Assembly (NCBI RefSeq): GCF_009900715.1
Contig: NZ_JAAAJC010000001.1
Coordinates: 733,216-797,215 of the forward strand
Length of the DNA: 64,000 nucleotides
Direction of reading: 5' to 3'
Source of the DNA: Halococcus salsus
GTDB taxonomy: Archaea > Halobacteriota > Halobacteria > Halobacteriales > Halococcaceae
A program made the translations under genes and the position numbers. Below are positions 34,286 through 42,428 of the stretch, in pieces. How positions within the stretch are numbered: the stretch's first letter is position 1; every line of letters begins with the position of its first letter. The notes beneath the pieces are model-generated. The model had not been told where the DNA came from. It made no database searches and worked only from the letters and a program-made list of their open reading frames with translations.

Positions 34286-34674
34286 TGGAACCGTCTCGGA
34301 TTTCTACCGAGAAGCTACAACCGAGCCAGCTGTTTCTCAGCGCTAGGAAACTCCGTGAGGCGAGGGAATGGTTCGATTTCGACGCGCCGCATTACGAACC
34401 GGTCTCCGTTATCCAGCTTGAGGACGAGGTGGTACTCATCGACGGTCACACTCGGGTGTATCTCGCTTTCCACGCCGGTGCGGAGGAGGTGCTAGCCCAC
34501 GATGTGACGGCTGGGAACCATCCGGTAGTGCTGTACGCCGACTGTGTCATGTGGTGCAAACGGAAGGGGATCACCTCGATCGCGGACCTTGACGGTCGGA
34601 TAGTGACTCACGAGACCTACGAACGGAGGTGGATCGATCGGTGTCGCCGCGTGGCCGCCGTGCTCGGTAACTAG
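34285..34674 (+). CDS. Lone ParB/sulfiredoxin-like domain protein
   Basis: 129 aa. It has the ParB N-terminal-like core: LQPSQLFLSARKLREA, then YEPVSVIQLEDEVVLIDGHTRVYLAFHAG, with the diagnostic DGHTR (53-57). There is no HTH and no ParA partner, so it is not a plasmid partition pair. ParB-fold proteins can bind CTP or act as nucleases or kinases; the activity here is open. Two cysteines (C87, C91) lie in DCVMWCKRK. Base use is unlike its neighbours, with codons such as CTA, AGG and TTT and lower GC, which suggests recent acquisition. It starts one base before the YchF stop ends. Confidence 0.75.
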   Translation: MEPSRISTEKLQPSQLFLSARKLREAREWFDFDAPHYEPVSVIQLEDEVVLIDGHTRVYLAFHAGAEEVLAHDVTAGNHPVVLYADCVMWCKRKGITSIADLDGRIVTHETYERRWIDRCRRVAAVLGN

Positions 34675-34761
34675 CCGCGCTTAGTGATCTGCCTACCGAG
34701 ATCCATCGGGCTGGTTGGAGTTCCCTTATTTCTCGATCTGCAGAGGATTTACGACGACTCG

Positions 34762-34885
34762 CCCGGTGCAAACGAGAACCGCAAGCCACGAGCCTCCCCA
34801 GCCGATTCCTTCGCTCGTTCACTCCGTTCACTCGCTCGGTCATCCCTCGCGCGAGTCGCGCGTCTCCGACGCGCTCCCGCGCGCC
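34762..34885. repeat. Dispersed intergenic repeat, family X copy 2
   Basis: Contains AACGAGAACCGC, GCCACGAGCCTCCCCAGCC within 34785-34807, GGTCATCCCTCGCGC (34838-34852) and GCGCTCCCGCGCGCC (34871-34885), in the same order as copy 1 (15254-15463) and the reverse of copy 3 (44874-45126). It fills most of the 228-base gap between the ParB-like gene and UbiA. No coding sequence seen. Confidence 0.7.
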
Positions 34886-34902
34886 GACCGCACCCGTTCC
34901 GA

Positions 34903-35760
34903 TCAGATCCACGAGAACGGCTCGATCAGGACTGCGAGGAAGAGCAGTCCGAGGAACAGATACGACCCCCGCATCAGGACCTCCGTCGCGCGTCGGGAGT
35001 CGAGCCGTCGGGTGGTGAGCGCCACGCCGGCGAAGGCGACGACGGCGAGCCCGGTGCTCGGCGGGAAGACCCCGAGGAACGCGCCGGCGAGGGTTCCGAG
35101 AAGCGCGAGGGCCAACAGGAGGTAGGCGCTCCGGCGGGCGCGGGCCCGTCCGAGGACGACCGCGACGGTCCGTTTGTCGATCGAGCGGTCGTAGTCGTAG
35201 TCCTTCGCGTCGTCGATGACCTTGATCCCCGAGAGCAACACGAGGAAGACGGCGGCGAAACCGAGGACCGGAACCGAGAACCCGACGGCTTGGACGTAGT
35301 AGCCACCGAGGATGGCGAGCGTGATCCCGAGGGGGTAGCCCATCGTGGCGCTCACGGGGTGCATGTCGAGCTGTGGCGCGTGGAGGTAGGCGACCAGCCA
35401 CGTCGGGAGGGTGACGAGCGCCGCGCCGAGTCCGGCGGTCAGCCAGAGCCAGCTACAGCACGCCGCGAAGCCGAGGGTGGCACAGACGAGCCCGAGGCGA
35501 CAGCCACCGGCCGTGAGCGGGTGGTCGTCGTCCTCCCCGCGAACGTAGAAGTCGACGTAGCCGTCCTTGACGTGGGCGGTGTAGACGGCGAAGAACATCG
35601 CCGCCACGTGGACGGCCGCCGCTGTTGGCACGGTCGCCGGCGCGAGCACCGCACCGAAGACCGAGGCCGCGAGCGGCGGCAGCATGAACACCGGGTGGAC
35701 CTGTGAGGCGAGCGCGGAGAGCGCCGCCCCGGTCCCCGAATCGTGGCGTGCGACGGCCAT
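34903..35760 (-). CDS. UbiA-family prenyltransferase
   Basis: 285 aa from ATG 35760; a GTG at 35784 would add eight residues. It has about eight hydrophobic helices. Acidic motifs expected for Mg-diphosphate binding are present: DGYVDFYVRGEDDDHP (about 66-82; D-x-x-x-D pattern) and IKVIDDAKDYDYDRS (about 174-188). UbiA enzymes join a polyprenyl chain to an acceptor such as an aromatic ring, glyceryl phosphate or heme. Haloarchaea have several for menaquinone, membrane lipid and heme O; the acceptor here cannot be read. Confidence 0.88.
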   Translation of the reverse strand: MAVARHDSGTGAALSALASQVHPVFMLPPLAASVFGAVLAPATVPTAAAVHVAAMFFAVYTAHVKDGYVDFYVRGEDDDHPLTAGGCRLGLVCATLGFAACCSWLWLTAGLGAALVTLPTWLVAYLHAPQLDMHPVSATMGYPLGITLAILGGYYVQAVGFSVPVLGFAAVFLVLLSGIKVIDDAKDYDYDRSIDKRTVAVVLGRARARRSAYLLLALALLGTLAGAFLGVFPPSTGLAVVAFAGVALTTRRLDSRRATEVLMRGSYLFLGLLFLAVLIEPFSWI

Positions 35761-35843
35761 GCTCCTCGTTCGGTTGCCAGTCACATAGATGTGCGGCTAC
35801 CGATGGCGGTCACGTGACCGTCCGGAAGCCGAACGGGAACGGT

Positions 35844-37133
35844 TCAGTTCGGCGAGAACCGGCGGCGGTCGTGGATCGTGAGCTCGATGTCGACGGCGTG
35901 GCCGGTTCGCGTCTCGATCCGCTCGGCGAGTGCCTGCGGCAGGCCGGGATACGACTCGCCGGTGGGCCGGCTCACGACCACGGCGACCTCGCGTCGGTCG
36001 TCGGACAGGCTCGTGAGTATCACCTGTGTCCGGACGGTTTCGAGGTCGACGGCCGCGTAGGCCGGCTGATCGAGGGTCGTCTCCACGGCGTCGTTGATAT
36101 CCCGGTCGAACGAGACCTGGCCCGCCATCACGGTTCCCGAGACGGCGAACACGGCCAGTAGCACCCCGAGCGCCACCAGAGCCGGTGCGAGCCGTCGGAG
36201 CCCGCTCCGGGTGCCGTTGCCGGTCCACGGCCGGTAGCCGAGGTAGACGAGCGCGAGCACGCCCGCGAGGTTGACCGCGACGGTGTTCACGACTAAGAGC
36301 GCGAGCGCACCGAGCGCCACCGCCGGGAGTCCCCACGCGACCCCGATACCCACCGCCGCCGCGGCCGGGATCAGGGCTGCAGCGATCATCACGCCCACGA
36401 GCGCCTCCGAGAGCCCGGTCGAGAGCCCGAACGCGCCAGCCGCGCCGGCACAGACCGCCACCGCGAGCGCCAACAGTCCCGGCGACGTTCGCTGGCTCAC
36501 CTGGGCCACCGCCGAGACGTCGAGGGTCGCCGGAACCACCCCGCCGGCCTTCAGCGCGAACGCCAGCACCGTCCCCGCGAGGACCGCCGCTGTCAGGCCA
36601 CCAGCGAGCGACTTGAGTCCCAAACCGATGAGCTTGCGGTCGTTGAGGACGATCCCGACGCTGCTCATCATCGCTGATCCGACCTGTGGAGCGATCACCA
36701 TCGCACCGACGACGATCGCGGCGGAGTTGAGGAGGAGTCCCGCGGCCGCCACCACCGCGCTGAACAGCGTCATGGCGTAGTAGGTCAGCGGGTTCCGGTG
36801 CATGTCCAGCGCCTTCGCCCGGATCTCCTCGTGGGCGACGCTGTCGTCCTCCTCGACGCCCGCGACGAACCGGTTCTCCAGTTCGTTGTAGTGGGTGGTC
36901 TTCGCGGTCTCGGCGGTGGCGATCACGGTGTAGTTCGTGTCGTCGAGCCCGGCCTCGCGGAGCTCGCCGAGAACGTACTCGACGGCCTGTGTCGGCAGCG
37001 GGAACTCGACCAGCGTCGAAGCGTCGCGCTCGCTCGCGTCCTCGGTCACCACCCGATCGATGTTCTCGGTCCGGAGAACGTCGAGAACGGTTTCGCGCTG
37101 TCCATCGGGCACGACGAGCTTGATGAGCCGCAC
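35844..37133 (-). CDS. DUF389 (TIGR00341) membrane protein, copy A
   Basis: 429 aa from GTG 37133 (MRLIKLVVPDGQRETVLDVL). The soluble N-terminal half (1-120) is an ACT-like sensory region, then ALDMHRNPLTYYAMTLFSAVVAAAGLLLNSAAIVVGAMVIAPQVG begins the family membrane region of about six helices (120-310). A soluble beta domain ends ...HDRRRFSPN. DUF389 proteins have no assigned function and are common in haloarchaea. The neighbouring gene is a paralogue with the same layout, so the pair is a tandem duplication. Confidence 0.88.
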   Translation of the reverse strand: MRLIKLVVPDGQRETVLDVLRTENIDRVVTEDASERDASTLVEFPLPTQAVEYVLGELREAGLDDTNYTVIATAETAKTTHYNELENRFVAGVEEDDSVAHEEIRAKALDMHRNPLTYYAMTLFSAVVAAAGLLLNSAAIVVGAMVIAPQVGSAMMSSVGIVLNDRKLIGLGLKSLAGGLTAAVLAGTVLAFALKAGGVVPATLDVSAVAQVSQRTSPGLLALAVAVCAGAAGAFGLSTGLSEALVGVMIAAALIPAAAAVGIGVAWGLPAVALGALALLVVNTVAVNLAGVLALVYLGYRPWTGNGTRSGLRRLAPALVALGVLLAVFAVSGTVMAGQVSFDRDINDAVETTLDQPAYAAVDLETVRTQVILTSLSDDRREVAVVVSRPTGESYPGLPQALAERIETRTGHAVDIELTIHDRRRFSPN

Positions 37134-37240
37134 GAGATGGCCTGCACACGCAGGTGTCTTACGGCTGTGGATCGACGCCTCGCGAACGAACCTTTCGCTC
37201 GGTACGCCGCGCGCCGAAACGACCGTCGGTGGGTGACGGC

Positions 37241-38545
37241 TCAGTCGCCGGGCGACGCCGACTCGTAATCGACGTATCTGAGCTCGACCGTGACCGGCCG
37301 GTCGGTAGCCGCGCTGATGCGCTCTTGAAGGGTTTCCGCGAGCCCCGGGTACGCCGTGCCGGTCGTTCGGTCGAGCGTCACCGTGGCCGTCACCTCGCCG
37401 CCGAACACGTCGCCCGCGTCGTAGCTCGTCGAGACGTCGGTGAGGTCCAACCCGTCGTAGGCCGGGCCGTCGATCGCGGTCTGGACCTCCTGGTTGACCG
37501 AACCCTCGAAGCTCACGTAGCTCGCCGTCGCGGCGCTCACGACGACGATGCTGGCGACGAACGCGAGCACGACGAGGGCGTACGCGCCCGTCCGGAGCGA
37601 GACGGAGAGGTTCTCGCGGACGCTCTCGACGACCGACTCGCGGTAGCCGAGCGCGACGAGCGCGACGTAGGCGCTGACGTTGATGAAGACGACGTTCATG
37701 AAGAGCAGTACGAACGCACCCGCCACCACGAGCGGCTGCCCCCAGACGGTACCGATGCCCGCCGTCCCCGCCGAGGGAACGATCGCCGCCGCGACCGCGA
37801 CGCCCGCGATCGAGACCGGGAGGTCGGTCGCGAGCGCGAGCGCACCCGCCGCGCCCGCCGCGAGCGCGACGACCACCGCGAGCAGGCTCGGGGTGAGGAA
37901 CGCCGACACCTGGTCGACGCTGGTGATCGCGAGCGACGCGGGGACGAAGAAGGTCCGACGGAGCACGAAGCTCATCGCCACCGCGCCGACGTAGGCGACC
38001 ACCAGACCCAGCACTTGGGAGACGACGCTCTCGACAACCATCTCGCGGTCGTCGATCACCGCGCCCACGGCGGCCGAGAGCGACGAGCCCGCGAACGGCG
38101 CGACCACCATCGCGCCGACGATCACGATCGCGGAATCGAGGAGGAGGCCCGCGACCGCGACGACCGCGCTCAGTGCCGCGAACGCGATGTAGGTCGGGCG
38201 GTCCGGCTGGAGGTCGGCCGCGCGCTCGCGGATCTCCGAATAGGAGACCCCCGAATCGCCCTTCGGCCCCGCGACGAACCGGTCCGCGAGGTCGTCGACA
38301 TCCTGGGTCGTCGACCCCCGCGTCTCGACCTCGGTGACGACGGTGTGAGCGTCCTCGGGTAGCCCCGCGTCGTAGAGCAGGTCGAGGACCGGTTCGACCC
38401 CACCGCCGGGCACCGGGACGTCGAGCATCACCGCACCGCGACCGCTCACCTCCTCGGTGAGGTGATAATCGATGTCCTCGTCGGTCAGCGCGGTCGTGAC
38501 CGCCGACCGCGACTCGCCCGGCACTCGGGTCCGTATCTGTCGCAC
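37241..38545 (-). CDS. DUF389 (TIGR00341) membrane protein, copy B
   Basis: 434 aa from ATG 38545. Same organisation as its neighbour: ACT-like N-terminus (RQIRTRVPGESRSAVTTAL), the core LDSAIVIVGAMVVAPFAGSSLSAAVG (about 135-160), five or six membrane helices to about 330, and a C-terminal soluble domain ending with YVDYESASPGD. It lies 107 bases upstream of copy A on the same strand. Sequence identity with copy A is clearest in the AIVVGAMVxAP block and falls off elsewhere, so the duplication is old. Confidence 0.88.
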   Translation of the reverse strand: MRQIRTRVPGESRSAVTTALTDEDIDYHLTEEVSGRGAVMLDVPVPGGGVEPVLDLLYDAGLPEDAHTVVTEVETRGSTTQDVDDLADRFVAGPKGDSGVSYSEIRERAADLQPDRPTYIAFAALSAVVAVAGLLLDSAIVIVGAMVVAPFAGSSLSAAVGAVIDDREMVVESVVSQVLGLVVAYVGAVAMSFVLRRTFFVPASLAITSVDQVSAFLTPSLLAVVVALAAGAAGALALATDLPVSIAGVAVAAAIVPSAGTAGIGTVWGQPLVVAGAFVLLFMNVVFINVSAYVALVALGYRESVVESVRENLSVSLRTGAYALVVLAFVASIVVVSAATASYVSFEGSVNQEVQTAIDGPAYDGLDLTDVSTSYDAGDVFGGEVTATVTLDRTTGTAYPGLAETLQERISAATDRPVTVELRYVDYESASPGD

Positions 38546-38626
38546 GCTCTGGGGTCGAAAGCGACCGAGATGAAGGTTCTGGTCGGTCCACGAAACGCAC
38601 CGAATCGGTTCGGGGCGCGTGGCCGG

Positions 38627-40039
38627 TCAGTCCGACGACTCGGCGTCGCTGCCCATGATGGCGTTCGATCGGAGGTCGTCCTCGATGTCCTCGAGCGAAC
38701 GACCCATCGTCTCGGGCACGCGGAGGTAGATGTAGACGAAGCCGAGCACCCCGAAGACCCCGAGGGCCCAGAACGAGACCGTCTGGCCGAAGCGCTCGAT
38801 CAGCGAGAGGAAGGTGAGCGAGACGATGAGGTTCGCCGACCAGTTGAAGAAGGTCGTGATCCCCTCGGCGGTCCCGCGGACGCGGAGCGGGAAGATCTCG
38901 GAGGTCAGCAGCCAGAACACCGGTCCGAGGCCGAGCGCGAAGAAGGCGACGTAGAGGATCATGCTGCCGAGCGTGAAGTAGCCCACGACGCCCGAGAGAC
39001 CGGGGAGGTAGAAGCCGAGGCCGAGCGCGCCGAGCATCACCGTCATACCGCCGACGCTGACGAGCAGGAGGGGCCGCCGGCCGATCCGGTCGGCGTAGTA
39101 GACCGCGACGATCGTGAGCGCGACGTTGACGATACCGATGCCGATCGTCCCGAACAGCGACGCGGCCGAGCCGAGACCGATGTTCTGGAGGATCGTCGGG
39201 GCGTAGTAGAGCACGGTGTTGATCCCGGTGACCTGCTGGAGCACCGCGAGCGCGACCCCGACGGTGAGCGCGGGCCGGATCCACGGTTCGAGGACGTCCC
39301 GCCAGCTCCCCTGGGACTCGCGCTCGCTGATCTCCTCCATCCGTTCGATCTCGCTCTCGAAGTCCGCCTCGTTCCGGATACGCGAGAGCACGTCACGGGC
39401 TTCGTCGTGCCGGTCGTGTTCGACCAGCCACCGCGGGCTCTCGGGCAGGAAGAACATCGTGACCCCGAGGATCACCGCGGGCACCGCGGCGAACCCGAGC
39501 ATCCAGCGCCACCCGATGACCCCGAGCAGCGACGGCGCGAAGATCGCGTTCACGATGTACGCCACGAGGATCCCGACCACGATCATCAGCTGCTGGAGGA
39601 AGCCGAGCGTGCCCCGGATGTCCTCGGGCGCGGTCTCGGAGATGTAGAGCGGCCCGATCAGCGACGCGATCCCGACCGCGACGCCGAGCACGATCCGCCA
39701 GCCGATCAGCCACTCGACCGACGGCGAGGCCGCGAGCCCGAGCGCCGCGACGAAGAAGATCACCGCGCCGACGAGCGTCATCCGACGGCGACCGAGCCGG
39801 TCGGCCAACCGTCCGCCGGTCGCCGCACCGATCATCGCGCCGACGAGGACGCTCACGGTGACCACCTCCTGGAGGAACGTCGAGAGCGTGAACGATTCCT
39901 GGATGTAGGGCAGGGCCCCCGCTATCACGCCGGTGTCGAACCCGAACAGCAGGCCATTGAGCGCACCGACGAACGCCATGACGTAGACGAACCGGGGGTG
40001 CTCCCGGTCGGCGTTCGCCAGCCTGTCGAGGAAACTCAT
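38627..40039 (-). CDS. Sugar-porter MFS transporter
   Basis: 470 aa from ATG 40039, 12 helices. Sugar porter signatures are complete: GFDTGVIAGALPYI in helix 1, GGRLADRLGRRR between helices 2 and 3, PLYISETAPEDIRG, the QQVTGINTVLYYAP block of helix 7, PVFWLLTSEIFPLRVRG and the final PETMGRSLEDIED. It probably moves a hexose or pentose with a cation. No sugar pathway gene is adjacent, so the substrate is open. A 210-base gap before the aminotransferase gene holds nothing else recognisable. Confidence 0.95.
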   Translation of the reverse strand: MSFLDRLANADREHPRFVYVMAFVGALNGLLFGFDTGVIAGALPYIQESFTLSTFLQEVVTVSVLVGAMIGAATGGRLADRLGRRRMTLVGAVIFFVAALGLAASPSVEWLIGWRIVLGVAVGIASLIGPLYISETAPEDIRGTLGFLQQLMIVVGILVAYIVNAIFAPSLLGVIGWRWMLGFAAVPAVILGVTMFFLPESPRWLVEHDRHDEARDVLSRIRNEADFESEIERMEEISERESQGSWRDVLEPWIRPALTVGVALAVLQQVTGINTVLYYAPTILQNIGLGSAASLFGTIGIGIVNVALTIVAVYYADRIGRRPLLLVSVGGMTVMLGALGLGFYLPGLSGVVGYFTLGSMILYVAFFALGLGPVFWLLTSEIFPLRVRGTAEGITTFFNWSANLIVSLTFLSLIERFGQTVSFWALGVFGVLGFVYIYLRVPETMGRSLEDIEDDLRSNAIMGSDAESSD

Positions 40040-40249
40040 CGTCCACCGCCGGCCGCACGGCGACCGTGCGTTCGTCGTTTCGCCACAAAACACCGACCGT
40101 CGCCGATACTGACTACGGGAGGTCTCTCCACACACTGCCTAACCGGTTCGTCAATGTGTAGGTTGCGCTCTCTTCAAAACGATCGATAATTCGGTTCGAT
40201 CACCGCTTCGAGAACACGAGCGCCCGTTGGCTGTCGGTAGGCCCGGCGT

Positions 40250-41371
40250 TCAGCGGACCGCCGCCGCGGCGTCGCCCATGACATCGACCGCTTCCTTGAT
40301 CTCCTCGACGTCCGTCGCGTAGGAGATCCGGGCGTAGCCCGCGCCGCGCTCGCCGAACGCGTCGCCGGGAACCACGACCACGTCGCGCGCGAGGCACTCG
40401 TCGACCCAGCCCTCGGGGACCTTCGGCATCGCGTAGAACGCGCCCTCGGGGGTCGGGGTTTCGAGGCCGGCGTCGGCGAGCCCATCCAGCAAAACGTCGC
40501 GGCGCTCCTCGAAGGCGTCGACCATCTCGTGGACGCGGTCCTGGGGGCCCGAGATGGCGGCCTCGGCGGCGTACTGCGCCGGCGCGGAGGCACAGGCCTG
40601 GACGTACTGGTGGACCCGGAGCATCCGGTCGGCGCGGCGCTCGGAGGCCGCGACCCAGCCCAGCCGCCAGCCGGTCATCGAGTAGGTCTTCGAGCAGGCG
40701 TTCACGACGACCACGTTGTCCGTCTCGGCGAACTCCATCGGGCTGTGGTGTTCGCCCTCGAAGACGATGTGCTCGTAGACCTCGTCGGAGATACAGAGCA
40801 CGTCGTGTTCGTCGGCGATGCGGGCGAACTCGCGCATGTCCTCCTCGGATTGGACGGCACCGGTGGGGTTCGCGGGCGAGCAGACCACGAAGGCTGCGGT
40901 GTCGTCGGTGATGGCCGCCTCGACCGCTTCGGGACTCATCGTGAGGTCCTCACGGAGGCCGACGGGGTTCGGGACGCCACCCGCGAGGTGGGTCAGTGCG
41001 GCGTAGGAGACGAAACCGGGGTCGGGGATGATGACCTCCTCGCCGGCGCTGACGTGGGCTTCGATGGCGAGGTGGAGCGCCTCGCTCCCGCCCGCGGTCG
41101 CGATGACGTTCTCGGCTGGGACGTCGATCCCGTTGTCGCGGTCGTGTTTGTCGGCGATCGCCTCCCGGAGCGGTCGGACGCCGGGGTTCGATGTGTAGCC
41201 GTCGGCGGCTCCCGATTCGATGGCCGCGATGGCGGCCTCGCGGGCGTTCTCGGGTGCGGGGAAGTCTGGCTGGCCGAGGCCGAGGTTGATGGCGTCGCCG
41301 CCCGCCGCCTCGAACACCTCGCGAATGCCGCTGATGGCGATCCGTTCGACGCGGTCGGAGAAGTCGGTCAT
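40250..41371 (-). CDS. Aspartate/aromatic-type aminotransferase
   Basis: 373 aa, fold-type I PLP enzyme of the I-gamma group. Motifs: GYTSNPGVRPLREAIA, PANPTG (166-171), the SDEVYE aspartate D196, PLP lysine K228 in NACSKTYSMTGWRLGW, and a late arginine in ARISYATDVEE. It probably transfers the amino group of aspartate or an aromatic amino acid to 2-oxoglutarate. Haloarchaea have several such enzymes with overlapping substrates. No biosynthetic neighbour specifies it. Confidence 0.93.
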   Translation of the reverse strand: MTDFSDRVERIAISGIREVFEAAGGDAINLGLGQPDFPAPENAREAAIAAIESGAADGYTSNPGVRPLREAIADKHDRDNGIDVPAENVIATAGGSEALHLAIEAHVSAGEEVIIPDPGFVSYAALTHLAGGVPNPVGLREDLTMSPEAVEAAITDDTAAFVVCSPANPTGAVQSEEDMREFARIADEHDVLCISDEVYEHIVFEGEHHSPMEFAETDNVVVVNACSKTYSMTGWRLGWVAASERRADRMLRVHQYVQACASAPAQYAAEAAISGPQDRVHEMVDAFEERRDVLLDGLADAGLETPTPEGAFYAMPKVPEGWVDECLARDVVVVPGDAFGERGAGYARISYATDVEEIKEAVDVMGDAAAAVR

Positions 41372-41416
41372 GGTTCTACAGGACGGCCGCGCGGCGATAA
41401 CTGTTGATGTTCGTCG

Positions 41417-41560
41417 TCACTCCAGGTCGTCGCGGAGCGCGTCGACGTGGGCTTCGAGGACCGCGAGCGCGTCGTCGGGGTCGGTGTAGCCGTTCTCGTA
41501 GTCCGCGAACACGGCGTCGGCCTTGTCGAGGAACGTCTCGACGGCTTCGGTGTCTGCCAT
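41417..41560 (-). CDS. Small acidic protein (47 aa)
   Basis: Reverse-strand ORF ATG 41560 to TGA 41417: MADTEAVETFLDKADAVF followed by a helical acidic stretch (DDALAVLEAHVDALRDDLE). It has full haloarchaeal codon bias and amphipathic helices. It lies 45 bases upstream of the aminotransferase gene on the same strand and is likely in one transcript with it. No family recognised; comparable small proteins beside aminotransferases have not been assigned a function. Confidence 0.7.
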   Translation of the reverse strand: MADTEAVETFLDKADAVFADYENGYTDPDDALAVLEAHVDALRDDLE

Positions 41561-41691
41561 ATCGCCCCCAGCCCCTGCCGACGGTTATACTCGGTGTCTC
41601 GGATAGCGGCCGCTGTGCGGCCGGTGCGGCCGCGGTTGCGGTGCGGGCCTGGTGTCTCGGCGAGCGGGAGCGAGCCGAGGCTCAGGGGAGC

Positions 41692-41803
41692 GGTGCTCTC
41701 CTGGTGGATGAAGGGCGAGCGCCCGGCTCACGGGTCGTTCCTCCCCGTTCGCATCGAGGTGCGTCGCTTCGCTCGCACCTCGCACCCGAGGGCTTCGGCG
41801 GTG
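41692..41803. repeat. Dispersed intergenic repeat, family Z copy 1
   Basis: On the minus strand it runs from CACCGCCGAAGCCCTCGGG (41803-41785) to the block CGCCCTTCATCCACC (starting 41717), AGGAGAGCACC (ending 41692). The same two blocks, 19 of 19 and 25 of 26 bases identical, recur at 63110-63165 with a shorter centre. The centre here holds a hairpin, CGAGGTGCG / CGCACCTCG. No coding sequence; the 458-base gap between 41560 and 42019 is otherwise GC-rich palindromes. Confidence 0.75.
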
Positions 41804-41904
41804 TGGTTGCGGTTGCTGTGCGAAGCGGTCGCGGAACGTGATAGCGTCCACACGAGCGAAGCGAGTGTGGTTCACCGCGAGTGACCGAAGGGAGCGAGCG
41901 GCAG

Positions 41905-41983
41905 TTTTTAGTCCAGGTTTTTGCAGGGGGTTCGACGGAGCGCCGGAGGCGCGACGGAGGACCCCCTGTAAAAAAGTGGGTCC
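41905..41983. repeat. Stem-loop repeat, family Y copy 1
   Basis: Left arm TTTTTAGTCCAGGTTTTTGC (41905-41924) then GGGGG; right arm CCCCCTGTAAAAAAGTGGGT (41962-41981). The arms can pair imperfectly (GGGGG/CCCCC and the A/T runs) around a GC-rich loop with its own CGCCGGAGGCG palindrome. A second copy with an identical 20-base left arm is at 45213-45287. It ends 36 bases before the DUF5789 start. Confidence 0.8.
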
Positions 41984-42018
41984 GAAAGCTCTAATCGGGT
42001 CCCGTCCGAGGATGGCGC

Positions 42019-42324
42019 ATGGCCGACGACGAGGCGGACGAGGAAGAAGAAAACGAGCCGGTCGTCGAGCTCGGCGAGGGAAACGCCGTCGAGGGTGCAC
42101 CGCTCGCGCGGGTCGCCGCGCGGCTCACGTGGGGTATCTCCCGGTCGGACCTCGAACGCCGAGTGGGCGACATCGAGATCCGAACCCCGGACGGCCCCCG
42201 AACGGTGAGCGACGCCCTGAGCGACGTCGACATCACCTACTTCGAGCGCCGCCAGGAGTTCGAAGCCAGCGTGCGCGAGGCGGTCGGAACCGGGCCCGTG
42301 CCGACGGCGGACGACGACTCGTAG
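42019..42324 (+). CDS. DUF5789 family protein
   Basis: 101 aa: an acidic start (MADDEADEEEENEPVVELGEG), then the conserved part GAPLARVAARLTWGISRSDLERRVGDIEIRTPDGPRTVSDALSDVDITYFERRQEF. This is a haloarchaeal family of unknown function, perhaps a small DNA- or protein-binding domain, since SRSDLERRVG followed by TPDGPRTVSDAL resembles a winged-helix layout. Soluble. It is convergent with the CPBP gene. Confidence 0.8.
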   Translation: MADDEADEEEENEPVVELGEGNAVEGAPLARVAARLTWGISRSDLERRVGDIEIRTPDGPRTVSDALSDVDITYFERRQEFEASVREAVGTGPVPTADDDS

Positions 42325-42428
42325 GGTACCGACCCCAGCCAGCAGCTGCGCGGGCAGAGCCGTCGTCCGTTCGTTTGAGAAGACGACCGTTGAATCCCCA
42401 GCGGGATCCGTTCGTTGACTACCTTCCT

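Noticed and set aside
35797-39284. Very long minus ORF (1146 aa) spanning the DUF389 pair
   Set aside because: Only its 3' part is the real DUF389 copy A; the upstream part is a frame shadow of copy B and the MFS gene with Arg-rich content.
41447-41884. 145-aa ORF in the repeat-filled gap
   Set aside because: Runs through family Z and palindromic DNA; no codon-position bias visible and no recognisable domain.
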